Assembly (NCBI RefSeq): GCF_001426505.1
Contig: NZ_LMEV01000002.1
Span: 160,023-224,022, forward strand
DNA from: Variovorax sp. Root473
Lineage (GTDB): Bacteria; Pseudomonadota; Gammaproteobacteria; Burkholderiales; Burkholderiaceae_C
Reading direction: 5' to 3'
Length of the DNA: 64,000 nt
A program made the position numbers and the translations under genes. Of this stretch, positions 25,029 to 34,334 are shown piece after piece. A model generated the notes under the pieces. That model searched no databases, had not been told where the DNA came from, and worked only from the letters and a program-made list of their open reading frames with translations. Every line of letters begins with the position of its first letter. Position 1 is the stretch's first letter.

Positions 25029-25567
25029 TTCGCACTCTCTTGCAACTGCAGCGTGGCTACGCGTTCGATCCATTCGCCCGCGGCGTCCTGCACGATCTCG
25101 CGCAGGGCGACTTCGGTTTCGTTGATACGGGTGATGCGCCCGTAGTTGAGCCCCAGGTACTCGCCGACGCGCACCTTGTAGAGCAGCTTGTCCACGCGCA
25201 CGAGCGCCACCGGCTGGCCGTTGCGGTTCATGCTGCCGACCATCGCCATCGTGTCGAGCGGGAACGCTTCGAGCGCCTCCTTGCGGCGCGCCAGCTCGGG
25301 CGCGATCAGCTCGGACGTGCTCGGCTGGTTCGACTCCCGGCGCAGCGCCTGGGTCAACTTCAGCATATTGAAAGGCTCGAAGGACGATGCCTCGGTGTAG
25401 GCCTGCGGCGTGAACTTCTTGGGTTCGGATATCGGTGGCACCGAAGGCTTGACCTGGGCCCGCTCCTCGACCATCCAGCGCTGCAGGTCTTCCTGGTCGG
25501 AATCGCCGCAGGCGCTCAGGCCCAGCGTGGCCAGCACCAGCCACAGAACTTTGACGGCCGGCTTCAT
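25025..25567 (-). CDS. pilP: Type IV pilus inner-membrane lipoprotein PilP
   Basis: PilP links the PilMNO inner-membrane platform to the PilQ secretin in the periplasm. The 180-residue protein has a lipoprotein signal with lipobox LSAC (Cys 20), a proline-rich disordered linker (about residues 38-60), and a C-terminal beta domain (LDTMAMVGSMNRNGQPVALVR, VGEYLGLNYGRITRINE) that binds the PilQ N0 region. It overlaps pilO and pilQ by 4 bp each. Confidence 0.95.
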   Translation of the reverse strand: MKPAVKVLWLVLATLGLSACGDSDQEDLQRWMVEERAQVKPSVPPISEPKKFTPQAYTEASSFEPFNMLKLTQALRRESNQPSTSELIAPELARRKEALEAFPLDTMAMVGSMNRNGQPVALVRVDKLLYKVRVGEYLGLNYGRITRINETEVALREIVQDAAGEWIERVATLQLQESAK

Positions 25568-26244
25568 TTCTTCGCCTTCGGCGCCGTGGCGCGTTTCTGG
25601 GCGGCGCGCTCGTCTTCGTCGAGGTAGCGGTAGGTGCGCGCGGTGGCGTCCATCGTCAGCACGTCCTTGTCCTTCTGCGGTGTGACGGTCACGTTGTTGA
25701 GCGTCACGATGCGCGACAGGCTGGCCACGTCGGCCGCGAACGCGCCCATGTCGTGGTAGCGGCCGGTGACGCGCACGGCGATCGGCAGCTCCGCGTAGTA
25801 ATCCTTGACCGAGACCTGGCCCGGGCGGAACAGCTCGAACTGCAGGCTGCGGCCCAGGCCGGCCTGGTTGATATCGGAAAGCAGCGCGTCCATTTCCGCC
25901 TTGCTGGGCAGTTGCTTCTCGAGAAGGATCACGTACTGCTGCACCTGCTCGCGCTGCTTCTTCAGCAGGTCGAGGTTGGCGGCCTGCGCCACCTTCTTCT
26001 TGTAATCGGCACGCAGCGTCACTTCCTTGGCGCGCTCGGCTTCGAGTTCGTCGTTCGAGTTCGTGAGCCAGACAAACCACAGGCCCACCAGCACCAGCGC
26101 AGCCACGGCAAGGCACAGCGCATAGCGCGGCACCGCCGGCCACATGGACGGGTCATTCGGATTCAATCCGCGGAACTGGTCGCCGAAGTTCCGCAGGGCG
26201 GTGGCGACGTCGACTTTGGGGAGGGATCGGTTGCTGATGGCCAT
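25564..26244 (-). CDS. pilO: Type IV pilus assembly protein PilO
   Basis: PilO is a bitopic inner-membrane protein that dimerises with PilN. The 226 residues comprise an N-terminal cytoplasmic segment (~40 residues, with NFGDQFRGLNPNDPSMWP typical of the family), one membrane helix (ALCLAVAALVLVGLWFVWL), a coiled coil (about 65-105, rich in Lys/Glu) and a ferredoxin-like periplasmic domain with PSKAEMDALLSDINQAG. The C-terminus is very basic and Ala-rich. It follows pilN by 6 bp. Confidence 0.95.
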   Translation of the reverse strand: MAISNRSLPKVDVATALRNFGDQFRGLNPNDPSMWPAVPRYALCLAVAALVLVGLWFVWLTNSNDELEAERAKEVTLRADYKKKVAQAANLDLLKKQREQVQQYVILLEKQLPSKAEMDALLSDINQAGLGRSLQFELFRPGQVSVKDYYAELPIAVRVTGRYHDMGAFAADVASLSRIVTLNNVTVTPQKDKDVLTMDATARTYRYLDEDERAAQKRATAPKAKK

Positions 26245-26250
26245 GATCGG

Positions 26251-26871
26251 TTACCCCTTTGCCTGCGCCTTGGCGGCCAGGGCTTTTTCGGCCTCGGCCT
26301 TCTGGGCGTCCGTGGGCCGCTTGAGGCCGATGCGCATCGTGAAGTTCGCGACGCGGCGCTGATCGCGCTGGCTCAGGTTCACATTGGCCGAGGTGATTTC
26401 GACCAGCTCGGGCTTCACCAGCCAGGGGCTGTTGTTGCCGAGGTTGCGCAGCAGCTCCGACACCCGCTCGTTGGACTGCGCCATGCCTTGCAGCGTGACG
26501 GTCTGGTTCTCCTGCTTCATGCTGGTCAGATAGACGCCATCGGGCAGTTGCCGGACGAGTTCGTTGAGCAGGTGCACCGGCAGGTTGCGGTCGCCTTGCA
26601 GGTCTTCCACGGCCAGTTGGCGCGCGCGCAGGGCGGCGATTTCGTCCTGCAGCGTCGAGATTTCCTTGATCTCGACTTCGAGTTTCTTGATCTCGGCCTG
26701 GAGGAAGCCGTTCTTCGACTGCTGCGCGGAAATCTGGGCTTCGAACCAGAGGTAGCCAAGCCCGGCGATCAGAACGCCCAACAATGCGGCACCGCCCAGG
26801 GTGCCGTAAAAGGCCTCGCGACGGCGCTTGCGCGCGGCTTCGCGGTGCGGAAGCAGGTTGATCAGGATCAC
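26251..26871 (-). CDS. pilN: Type IV pilus assembly protein PilN
   Basis: PilN pairs with PilO in the pilus alignment complex and binds cytoplasmic PilM through its extreme N-terminus. The 206-residue protein starts with a GTG: V/M-ILINLLPHREAARKRRR, where INLLPYR-type residues are the PilM-binding motif. A membrane helix follows (~22-43), then a coiled coil (KKLEVEIKEISTLQDEIAAL) and a ferredoxin-like domain. The GTG at 26871 overlaps the pilM stop (GTGA), which supports this start over an upstream ATG in the pilM region. Confidence 0.95.
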   Translation of the reverse strand: MILINLLPHREAARKRRREAFYGTLGGAALLGVLIAGLGYLWFEAQISAQQSKNGFLQAEIKKLEVEIKEISTLQDEIAALRARQLAVEDLQGDRNLPVHLLNELVRQLPDGVYLTSMKQENQTVTLQGMAQSNERVSELLRNLGNNSPWLVKPELVEITSANVNLSQRDQRRVANFTMRIGLKRPTDAQKAEAEKALAAKAQAKG

Positions 26872-27947
26872 TGCAGGAACCTCCGCATGGCCAGGCCGCA
26901 GGAGGTCAGATAGGAAGGCGCTTCGCGGCGGACCTTCTTTTCGCGAATGCTGGGACCAAAGTCCATGCCGTCGAACGGATTCACGAGTGAACACGCGAAC
27001 GACGTCTGGCGGGTCACGGCATTGGTCAGCCCGGGCAACGATGACGAGCCGCCCGCCAGCAGCACGTAGTCCACGCGGTTGTGCGGCGTGCTGGTGAAGA
27101 AGAACTGCAGTGCCCGCGCGATTTCCTGCGCGATGCTTTCAACGAAGGGCTTGAGCACGCCCGAGCCGTAGTCGTCGGGCAGGTCACCGCTGCGCTTCTT
27201 GGCTTCGGCTTCCTCCGCAGAAAAACCGTACTGGCGCACGATGAGCTGGGTGAGCTGTGCGCCGCCGAAAGCCTGGTCGCGGTCGTACAGCACTTCCTGG
27301 TTGCGCAGCACCTGCATGCTGGTCGTGAACGCGCCCACTTCGAACAGCGCCACGATGGCGTCAACGCCCTTGCCGGGAAGCTGCTCGATCAGGCGCGCCG
27401 TTGCGAGGCGCGAGGCATACGACTCGACATCGAGAATCATCGCCTTGAGGCCCGCGGCTTCCGCCAGGCCTTCGCGGTCCTGCACCTTCTCCTTGCGGGA
27501 GGCGGCGATCAGCACTTCCACGTCGCCGACGGAGGACGTGCTCGGTCCGGTCACGCAGAAATCAAGGCTCACCTCGTCCAGCGAGAACGGGATGTACTGG
27601 TTGGCTTCGGACTCGACCTGGATCTCGAGTTCCTGCTCGCTCATGCCGCCCGGAAGAATGATCTTCTTGGTGATGACGGCCGAGGGCGGCAGTGCCAGCG
27701 CGACGTTGCGAGTCTTGGTACCGCTCTTGCGCACGACGCGGCGCACGGCTTCGGCGACTTCGTCGAATTTCTCGACGTTGCCGTCGGTGATCCAGCCGCG
27801 TTCGAGCGGCTCGATGGCGCAGCGCTCCAGAACCAGCTTGCCGCTGGCCTCACGGCCGAGCTCCACCAGCTTCACGCTGGACGAACTGACGTCCAGTCCC
27901 AGCAGGGGGGCGTTCTGACGACGAAACAATGATCCAAGAGCAGCCAA
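26868..27947 (-). CDS. pilM: Type IV pilus assembly protein PilM
   Basis: PilM is an actin/FtsA-like cytoplasmic protein that binds PilN and signals between pilus motors and the membrane platform. The 359-residue sequence shows the phosphate-1 motif LLGLDVSSSSVKLVEL, the SHS2-like inserted region, IVALFEVGAFTTSMQVL (phosphate 2) and VLLAGGSSSLPGL (adenosine motif). The start is TTG at 27947 with GAGGGA upstream; the resulting N-terminus AALGSLFRR matches the family. First gene of pilMNOPQ, divergent from mrcA across 250 bp. Confidence 0.95.
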   Translation of the reverse strand: MAALGSLFRRQNAPLLGLDVSSSSVKLVELGREASGKLVLERCAIEPLERGWITDGNVEKFDEVAEAVRRVVRKSGTKTRNVALALPPSAVITKKIILPGGMSEQELEIQVESEANQYIPFSLDEVSLDFCVTGPSTSSVGDVEVLIAASRKEKVQDREGLAEAAGLKAMILDVESYASRLATARLIEQLPGKGVDAIVALFEVGAFTTSMQVLRNQEVLYDRDQAFGGAQLTQLIVRQYGFSAEEAEAKKRSGDLPDDYGSGVLKPFVESIAQEIARALQFFFTSTPHNRVDYVLLAGGSSSLPGLTNAVTRQTSFACSLVNPFDGMDFGPSIREKKVRREAPSYLTSCGLAMRRFLQ

Positions 27948-28197
27948 GTTAGGTCCCTCTCCCCCTGTTATTTGTAACCAATGGAAAAATATGCGTTCGG
28001 TTGCATGCTAGCAGCAGCCACAGCGCCCTCCAAGCGTGCAGAAAGCCCGGAATCGACAACCGTTGTCAAAACGTGACGTCACAACTTCATTTTGTAACTT
28101 TCTGCTTAGCGCGAGGGGAGGGAATGCGCGAGGTAACAAAGATCCAGGCGCGCCGAGGGGCGGCTTTTTATAATGTCGGGTGACTCTTCGGGCCTCC
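27948..28197. promoter_or_regulatory. Divergent pilM/mrcA promoter region with two palindromes
   Basis: This 250-bp gap separates pilM (minus) from mrcA (plus) and must hold both promoters. Two adjacent perfect palindromes are visible: GACAACCGTTGTC (28055-28067) and GTGACGTCAC (28073-28082). TTTGTAAC occurs twice (near 27971 and 28091). A consensus TATAAT lies near the mrcA end. Regulator unknown. Confidence 0.5.
28169..28174 (+). promoter_or_regulatory. Predicted -10 element of mrcA
   Basis: TATAAT is a perfect sigma-70 -10 hexamer, 24 bases before the chosen mrcA ATG, giving a leader of about 17 nt. No good -35 is visible at the right distance, so it may need an activator or an extended element. 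Confidence 0.45.
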
Positions 28198-30609
28198 ATG
28201 CAAGAAAATTCCAGCCCCAAGGGGCGCGCCAAGACCCCTCCACCCGAACGCCCCTTCTGGCTCAAATGGCTGTTGCGTTTCGTGTTCTGGGGCGCGGGCA
28301 TCGCTGCGGCGGGCCTGCTTTCCATCCTGTGCGTGGTGGCCGTAGCCCTGGCAGTGGCCTATCCGAACCTGCCGGACATCTCGGAACTCTCCGACTACCG
28401 CCCCAAGCTGCCGCTGCGGGTGTTCTCCGCTGAAGGCACGCAGATCGGCGAATTCGGGGAGGAGCGACGCAACCTCACCCCCATTGCTGCGATTCCCAAG
28501 GTCGTGAAGGACGCCGTCCTTGCCGCCGAGGACGCCCGCTTCTATGACCACGGCGGGGTCGACTACAAGGGCCTGGTCCGTGCGGGCATTGCCAACCTGA
28601 ACCGCGTAAAGAGCCAGGGCGCCTCCACCATCACCATGCAGGTGGCCCGCAACGTCTACCTGAGTTCCGAGAAGACGCTCACGCGCAAGATTTACGAGGT
28701 GCTGCTGACCTTCAAGCTGGAGCACATGCTCACGAAGGACCAGATCTTCGAGATCTACCTGAACCAGATCTACCTGGGCAACCGCGCCTACGGTTTCGCG
28801 GCCGCCTCCGAAGCCTATTTCGGCAAGCCGCTGTCCGACATGTCGATCGCCCAGGCCGCCATGCTCGCGGGCCTGCCCAAGGCCCCCGGCGCGAACAACC
28901 CGGTCAACAACCCGCAGCGCGCGCGGGGGCGTCAGTTCTACGTGATCGACCGCATGCAGGAAGCCGGCTTCATCACCGCCGAACAGGCCGCCGAAGCGAA
29001 AAAAGAGCAGCTGCACCTGCGCGATGCCGCCGATCCGAACCGCCTGCACGCCGAGTACGTCGCCGAAACCGTGCGCCAGCTGATGTACGCGCAGTACGGC
29101 GACAGCACCTACACGCGCGGCCTCAAGGTCTACACCTCGCTGGTCGCCGCCGACCAGGCCGCAGCCTACAAGGCCCTGCGCAAGGGCATCATGGATTACG
29201 AGCGCCGCCAGGTGTACCGCGGCCCCGAGAAATTCATCGACCTGCCGAACGACCCCAAGGAACTCGACGAAGCGGTGGACGACGTGCTCAACGACCACCC
29301 CGACAACGGTGACGTGATGGCGGCCGTGGTGCTCAAGGCCACGCCCAAGGAAATCCAGGCCATCCGTGCCAACGGCGACGCCGTGCAGATCACCGGCGAC
29401 GGCCTCAAGCCCGCGCAGTCCGGCCTGTCGGACAAGGCACCGCCCAACATCAAGATCCGCCGCGGCGCCGTGATCCGTGTCGCGAAGACGCCCAAGAACA
29501 CCTGGGAAATCACCCAATTGCCCGAGGTCGAGGGCGCGTTCGTCGCCATGGATCCGCGCGACGGCGCCATCAAGGCGCTGGTCGGCGGTTTCGACTTCGG
29601 CAAGAACAAGTTCAACCACGTCACGCAGGCGTGGCGCCAGCCGGGCTCGAGCTTCAAGCCGTTCATTTACTCGGCGGCGCTCGAAAAGGGCTTTACCCCC
29701 TCGACCGTCATCAACGACGGCCCGCTGTTCTTCGACGCCGGTACCACCGGCGGCCAGCCCTGGGAGCCCAAGAACTACGGCGGCGGCTTCGACGGTCCGA
29801 TGTCGATGCGCACCGCGCTGATGAAGTCGCGCAACCTCGTGTCGATCCGCATCCTGCAGTCCATCGGCACGCGCTATGCGCAAGACTGGATCACCAACTT
29901 CGGCTTCGACAAGGACAAGCACCCCGCCTACCTGCCGATGGCACTCGGTGCCGGGGCCGTCACGCCGATGCAGATGGCGGTGGGCTACTCGGTGTTCGCC
30001 AATGGCGGCTACCGCGTGAACCCCTACCTCGTGACGCGCATCACCGACCACAAGGACCGCGTGCTGGTCGACGTCCAGCCGCCGCTGCTCAATGAAGCGT
30101 CACGCGCCATTCCGCAGCGCAACGCCTTCATCATGGACACGCTGCTGCAGTCCATCACGCGCGCCGGCACCGCCGCGAAGGCGCAGGCAATGCTCAAGCG
30201 TCCCGACCTGTACGGCAAGACCGGCACCACCAACGACTCGCTCGACGCCTGGTTCGCGGGCTTCCAGCCCACCATGACGGCGATCTCGTGGATCGGCTAC
30301 GACACGCCCCGCAACCTGGGCGACCGGGAAACCGGCGGGGGCCTGAGCCTGCCGATCTGGATCAACTACATGGAAACCGCCCTCAAGGGCGTGCCCGTGA
30401 CCGACCTGTCGACCACACCGCCTTCGGGCATCGTGAGCGTCGGCGGCGAGTGGTACTACGACGACTACGCGCCGGGCCGCGGCGTGTCCAGCCTGGGTGT
30501 CGAAGCTGCTGCGCCCGCGGCGCCGGCCGAGGCCCTGAGCGGTCCGCCGATCAGCGCACCGGCACCGCCCGAGGAGCGCAACCGCATCCTCGACCTGTTC
30601 AGGAACTGA
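28198..30609 (+). CDS. mrcA: Penicillin-binding protein 1A (bifunctional class A PBP)
   Basis: A class A PBP that polymerises and cross-links peptidoglycan. The 803-residue protein has a short basic cytoplasmic tail, one membrane helix (about residues 28-55), a glycosyltransferase domain with catalytic Glu 111 in EDARFYDH and GASTITMQVARN, an OB-like insertion (region with GDGLKPAQSGLSDKAP), and a transpeptidase domain with SxxK at Ser 484 (GSSFKP), SRN and KTG at ~674. I chose the ATG at 28198; a GTG at 28180 is in frame but would lie right at the predicted transcription start. Often called ponA; next to pil genes as in Pseudomonas. Confidence 0.96.
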   Translation: MQENSSPKGRAKTPPPERPFWLKWLLRFVFWGAGIAAAGLLSILCVVAVALAVAYPNLPDISELSDYRPKLPLRVFSAEGTQIGEFGEERRNLTPIAAIPKVVKDAVLAAEDARFYDHGGVDYKGLVRAGIANLNRVKSQGASTITMQVARNVYLSSEKTLTRKIYEVLLTFKLEHMLTKDQIFEIYLNQIYLGNRAYGFAAASEAYFGKPLSDMSIAQAAMLAGLPKAPGANNPVNNPQRARGRQFYVIDRMQEAGFITAEQAAEAKKEQLHLRDAADPNRLHAEYVAETVRQLMYAQYGDSTYTRGLKVYTSLVAADQAAAYKALRKGIMDYERRQVYRGPEKFIDLPNDPKELDEAVDDVLNDHPDNGDVMAAVVLKATPKEIQAIRANGDAVQITGDGLKPAQSGLSDKAPPNIKIRRGAVIRVAKTPKNTWEITQLPEVEGAFVAMDPRDGAIKALVGGFDFGKNKFNHVTQAWRQPGSSFKPFIYSAALEKGFTPSTVINDGPLFFDAGTTGGQPWEPKNYGGGFDGPMSMRTALMKSRNLVSIRILQSIGTRYAQDWITNFGFDKDKHPAYLPMALGAGAVTPMQMAVGYSVFANGGYRVNPYLVTRITDHKDRVLVDVQPPLLNEASRAIPQRNAFIMDTLLQSITRAGTAAKAQAMLKRPDLYGKTGTTNDSLDAWFAGFQPTMTAISWIGYDTPRNLGDRETGGGLSLPIWINYMETALKGVPVTDLSTTPPSGIVSVGGEWYYDDYAPGRGVSSLGVEAAAPAAPAEALSGPPISAPAPPEERNRILDLFRN

Positions 30610-30636
30610 TCAAGAAGAAGCGCGCGAAGAAGGCAA

Positions 30637-30656
30637 GCGGCGGTTCAGGCCGCCGC
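30637..30656. other. Hairpin at the mrcA/cyaY convergent junction
   Basis: GCGGCGG (30637-30643) and CCGCCGC (30650-30656) form a perfect 7-bp stem with loop TTCAGG. It overlaps the cyaY stop codon and lies 27 bp after the mrcA stop. No T-tract follows on either strand, so it is at best a weak or Rho-assisted transcription end. Confidence 0.4.
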
Positions 30657-30977
30657 GAACACCAGCGGCAGCCCCGCCTGCAGGGTCGCCTCGCGCGAGA
30701 GGTTGCCGAAGAATTCTTCCCCGGTCTTGGTGTCCACCCACATCCGGCCATCGTGCCGGTAGTGGTAGCCGCCGGAGCGCGCCGCCAGCCAGATTTCATG
30801 CAGCGGCTTCTGCAGGTTCACGATCAGTTGGCTGCCGTTCTGGAACGACATCGTGATCATTCCTCCGACCCGCTGGTTGTCGATGTCTGCGTCGGTCGCG
30901 TCGTTGATGCGGTCGCAGGCCTTCTCGATGGCGGCAAGCGCCGCCTCGGCGTGGTCCATGTACTCGGTGTCGGTCAT
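30645..30977 (-). CDS. cyaY: Frataxin homologue CyaY
   Basis: CyaY binds iron and modulates IscS-dependent Fe-S cluster assembly in the cytoplasm. The 110-residue protein has the acidic first helix ([22 protein letters not shown] with D/E clusters), the beta-sheet core [19 protein letters not shown], and the conserved [17 protein letters not shown] and [11 protein letters not shown] motifs. The ATG at 30977 gives the typical length; a TTG 30 bp upstream is less likely. It is divergent from lptM, whose start lies only 12 bp away, as yifL is beside cyaY in E. coli. Confidence 0.96.
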   Translation of the reverse strand: MTDTEYMDHAEAALAAIEKACDRINDATDADIDNQRVGGMITMSFQNGSQLIVNLQKPLHEIWLAARSGGYHYRHDGRMWVDTKTGEEFFGNLSREATLQAGLPLVFAAA

Positions 30978-30989
30978 TACAATTTCAGC

Positions 30990-31238
30990 ATGTTGAATGT
31001 TCGCCAAATTCTAGTGAGCGCTCGCGCCCGCACCGCGCTCATGGTCTGCCTTGCCGCCAGCGCGGCCGGCCTTGCGGCGTGCGGACAGCGCGGCGCGCTC
31101 TACCTGCCGACCGATCCGGCGGCCGCCCAGCGCGCCACCTTGCCCCAATTGCTCACACCCGGTGGCTCCAACGCCTCCGACGAAGCGGCCCCCAAGCCAG
31201 CCGCAGCGAGCAGCGCTCCCACCTCCCCCCAGAAATGA
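30990..31238 (+). CDS. lptM: Small lipoprotein LptM (YifL family)
   Basis: An 82-residue lipoprotein. The signal region [16 protein letters not shown] ends in lipobox LAAC (Cys 31), and the family core GQRGALYLP follows immediately, then a low-complexity tail of Ala/Pro/Ser/Lys. In E. coli LptM assists maturation of the LptDE LPS translocon. Its place between cyaY (divergent) and lysA (4-bp overlap, ATGA) mirrors the cyaY-yifL-dapF order of enterobacteria. No clear Shine-Dalgarno; an internal ATG at 31041 would still leave a lipobox but shorten the signal. Confidence 0.85.
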   Translation: MLNVRQILVSARARTALMVCLAASAAGLAACGQRGALYLPTDPAAAQRATLPQLLTPGGSNASDEAAPKPAAASSAPTSPQK

Positions 31239-32512
31239 CGACGAACACCCCCCTGCCCGGCCACCCCCACATCGCCCACCGCGACGGCGCCCTGCACGTC
31301 GAGGGCGTCGCGCTCGACGCGCTGGCGCGCACGCACGGCACGCCGCTGTTCGTCTATTCGAAGCAGTGGATGCTCGACGCCCTGGCGGCCTACCAGCGCG
31401 GCTTCGAGGGCCGCAACGCACTGATCTGCTACGCGATGAAGGCCAATTCCTCGCTCGGCGTGCTGCGCGTGTTCGCCGAGGCCGGCTGCGGTTTCGACAT
31501 CGTCTCGGGCGGCGAGCTGTCGCGCGTGCTGGCGGTGGGCGCCGATCCCAGGAAGATCATCTTCTCGGGCGTCGGCAAGACGCGCGCCGAGATGCGCCAG
31601 GCCCTGGCGGCCGGCATCGCCTGCTTCAATGTCGAGAGCGAAGCCGAGCTCGACGTGCTCAACGAGGTGGCGCTGGCCGAGAAGGTGCGCGCGCCGATCA
31701 GCATCCGCATCAATCCGAATGTCGACCCGAAGACGCATCCGTACATTTCCACCGGCCTGAAGGGCAACAAGTTCGGCATCGCGCACGACCGCGCGGTGCA
31801 GGCCTACCAGCACGCCGCCCGGCTGCCGGGCCTGGAGGTGGTCGGCATCGACTGCCACATCGGCTCGCAAATCACCGAAGCCTCGCCCTATCTGGACGCC
31901 TGCGACCGCGTGCTTGACCTGGTGGAGGCCATCGAAGCGGCCGGCGTGCCGATCCATCACCTGGACTTCGGCGGCGGCCTGGGCATCGACTACAACGGCG
32001 AAGTGCCGCCCAAGGCCGATGCGCTGTGGCAGCAACTGCTCGCCAAGCTCGACGCGCGCGGCTTCGGCCAGCGCAAGCTCGTCATCGAACCCGGCCGCTC
32101 GCTGGTCGGCAATGCCGGTGTGTGCGTGACCGAGGTGCTCTACACGAAGCCCGGCGAGGACAAGAACTTCTGCATCGTCGACGCGGCCATGAACGACCTG
32201 CCGCGCCCCGCGATGTACCAGGCCTTCCAGAAGATCGTGCCGCTGCGCGAGCGTGCCGGCGACGCACCGACCTACGACGTCGTGGGCCCGGTCTGCGAAA
32301 GCGGTGACTGGATCGGTCGCGACCGCGCACTCAACGTGGTGGCCGGCGACCTGCTGGCCGTTTTGTCGGCGGGTGCGTACTGCATGAGCATGGCCAGCAA
32401 CTACAACACGCGCGGCCGTGCCGCCGAGGTTCTGGTGAGCGGCGCCACCGCGAAGCTGATCCGCCGCCGCGAGACGATGGAAGACCAGCTGCGCGCCGAG
32501 ATCGACGGCTGA
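31235..32512 (+). CDS. lysA: Diaminopimelate decarboxylase
   Basis: LysA decarboxylates meso-diaminopimelate to L-lysine with PLP. The 425-residue protein is a fold-type III (alanine-racemase-like) enzyme. The PLP Lys is residue 69 in CYAMKANSS. Other motifs: DIVSGGEL, HIGSQI, LDFGGGLGIDY (phosphate-binding Gly-rich loop), IEPGRSLVGNAG and GPVCESGDWIG with the active-site Cys. The ATG at 31235 overlaps the lptM stop. The gene ends seven bases before msrQ on the opposite strand. Confidence 0.97.
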   Translation: MTTNTPLPGHPHIAHRDGALHVEGVALDALARTHGTPLFVYSKQWMLDALAAYQRGFEGRNALICYAMKANSSLGVLRVFAEAGCGFDIVSGGELSRVLAVGADPRKIIFSGVGKTRAEMRQALAAGIACFNVESEAELDVLNEVALAEKVRAPISIRINPNVDPKTHPYISTGLKGNKFGIAHDRAVQAYQHAARLPGLEVVGIDCHIGSQITEASPYLDACDRVLDLVEAIEAAGVPIHHLDFGGGLGIDYNGEVPPKADALWQQLLAKLDARGFGQRKLVIEPGRSLVGNAGVCVTEVLYTKPGEDKNFCIVDAAMNDLPRPAMYQAFQKIVPLRERAGDAPTYDVVGPVCESGDWIGRDRALNVVAGDLLAVLSAGAYCMSMASNYNTRGRAAEVLVSGATAKLIRRRETMEDQLRAEIDG

Positions 32513-32526
32513 TCCGGTCTCAGCCG
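32506..32526. other. Hairpin spanning both stop codons of lysA and msrQ
   Basis: CGGCTGA (32506-32512) and TCAGCCG (32520-32526) form a perfect 7-bp stem with a 7-base loop. The arms contain the lysA TGA and, on the other strand, the msrQ TGA. There is no T-tract. Confidence 0.45.
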
Positions 32527-33176
32527 GTGCGCAGCGGCTTCTCGCTGCTGCGCACGGCCACCGCCGGCTTGGCCTGGCGCTTGCGCGCGAAATTCCAGAC
32601 GCGCCACGCCAGCAGCACCCCGATGATCGCGGCGTAGACGAACACTTCCGCAAAGTTGTTCTTGCCCGCACGCATCCAGAAGAAGTGCAGCAGCCCGAGC
32701 CCCGCGATCACGTAGACCAGCTTGTGCAGCAGCTGCCAGCGCTTGGCGCCCAGGGCCTTGATCGCGCGATTGAATGATGTGGCCGCCAGCGGCGTCAACA
32801 GCACGAAGGCCGAGAACCCCACCAGGATGAACGGCCGCTTGGCGATGTCCTTGGCGATCTCGCCCCACTCGAAGCCCATGTCGAACCAGCTGTAGCACAG
32901 CAGGTGCAGCACCACGTAGAAGTACGCGAACAGGCCCAGCATGCGACGCAGCCGTGCCAGCGCATTGAGCTTGGCAATCACGCGCAGCGGCGTCACCGCC
33001 AGCACGATGCAGATGAAGCGCAGAGTCCAGTCGCCCGTCGCGCGGATCAGGAACTCGGCCGGGTTCGCGCCCAGGCCGTCGGTGAATGCGCCGTAGGTCA
33101 GCCGAGCGAACGGCAGCAGGCACAGCAGGAAGACGACCGGCTTGGTCACCGGGTGCATGAGCAGCTTGTTCAGCAT
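32520..33176 (-). CDS. msrQ: MsrQ, haem-binding membrane subunit of MsrPQ
   Basis: MsrQ (YedZ) is the inner-membrane b-haem subunit that passes electrons from the respiratory chain to periplasmic methionine sulfoxide reductase MsrP. The 218-residue protein has about six hydrophobic segments of the ferric-reductase-like fold. Haem-ligand His candidates are in FAYFYVVLHLLCYSW, RWQLLHKLVYVIAGLGLLHFFW. TGDWTLRFICIVLAVTPLR is typical. It follows msrP by 28 bp. Confidence 0.95.
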   Translation of the reverse strand: MLNKLLMHPVTKPVVFLLCLLPFARLTYGAFTDGLGANPAEFLIRATGDWTLRFICIVLAVTPLRVIAKLNALARLRRMLGLFAYFYVVLHLLCYSWFDMGFEWGEIAKDIAKRPFILVGFSAFVLLTPLAATSFNRAIKALGAKRWQLLHKLVYVIAGLGLLHFFWMRAGKNNFAEVFVYAAIIGVLLAWRVWNFARKRQAKPAVAVRSSEKPLRTG

Positions 33177-33204
33177 GGCGCGAGAACCGGGCGAGCGCGC
33201 CCGC

Positions 33205-34218
<1,014 letters not shown>

Positions 34219-34334
34219 GACAGGCCTTTCGCGTGAATCGTTGTGCTCAGGGTAGTTCGTGACTGGCCCCGGTTCGGTTACGCGCCATCGCGGCGCGTGG
34301 TTTCAATTCTTCGCGAAAGGCGCAGAACCTGCGC
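34219..34334. other. Gap between ccsB end and msrP start
   Basis: These 116 bp separate ccsB from msrP, both on the minus strand. A perfect hairpin, ACGCGCC (34280-34286) with GGCGCGT (34292-34298), lies here without a T-tract. It could help end ccsB transcription. I see no convincing msrP promoter. Confidence 0.35.

Noticed and set aside
28168-30051. 627-codon minus-strand frame opposite mrcA
   Set aside because: Mirror frame of the PBP1a gene; low-complexity His/Gly/Val-rich content and no motifs.
30978-31007. TTG start for a longer CyaY
   Set aside because: It would add ten residues unlike frataxins; the ATG at 30977 gives the usual length.
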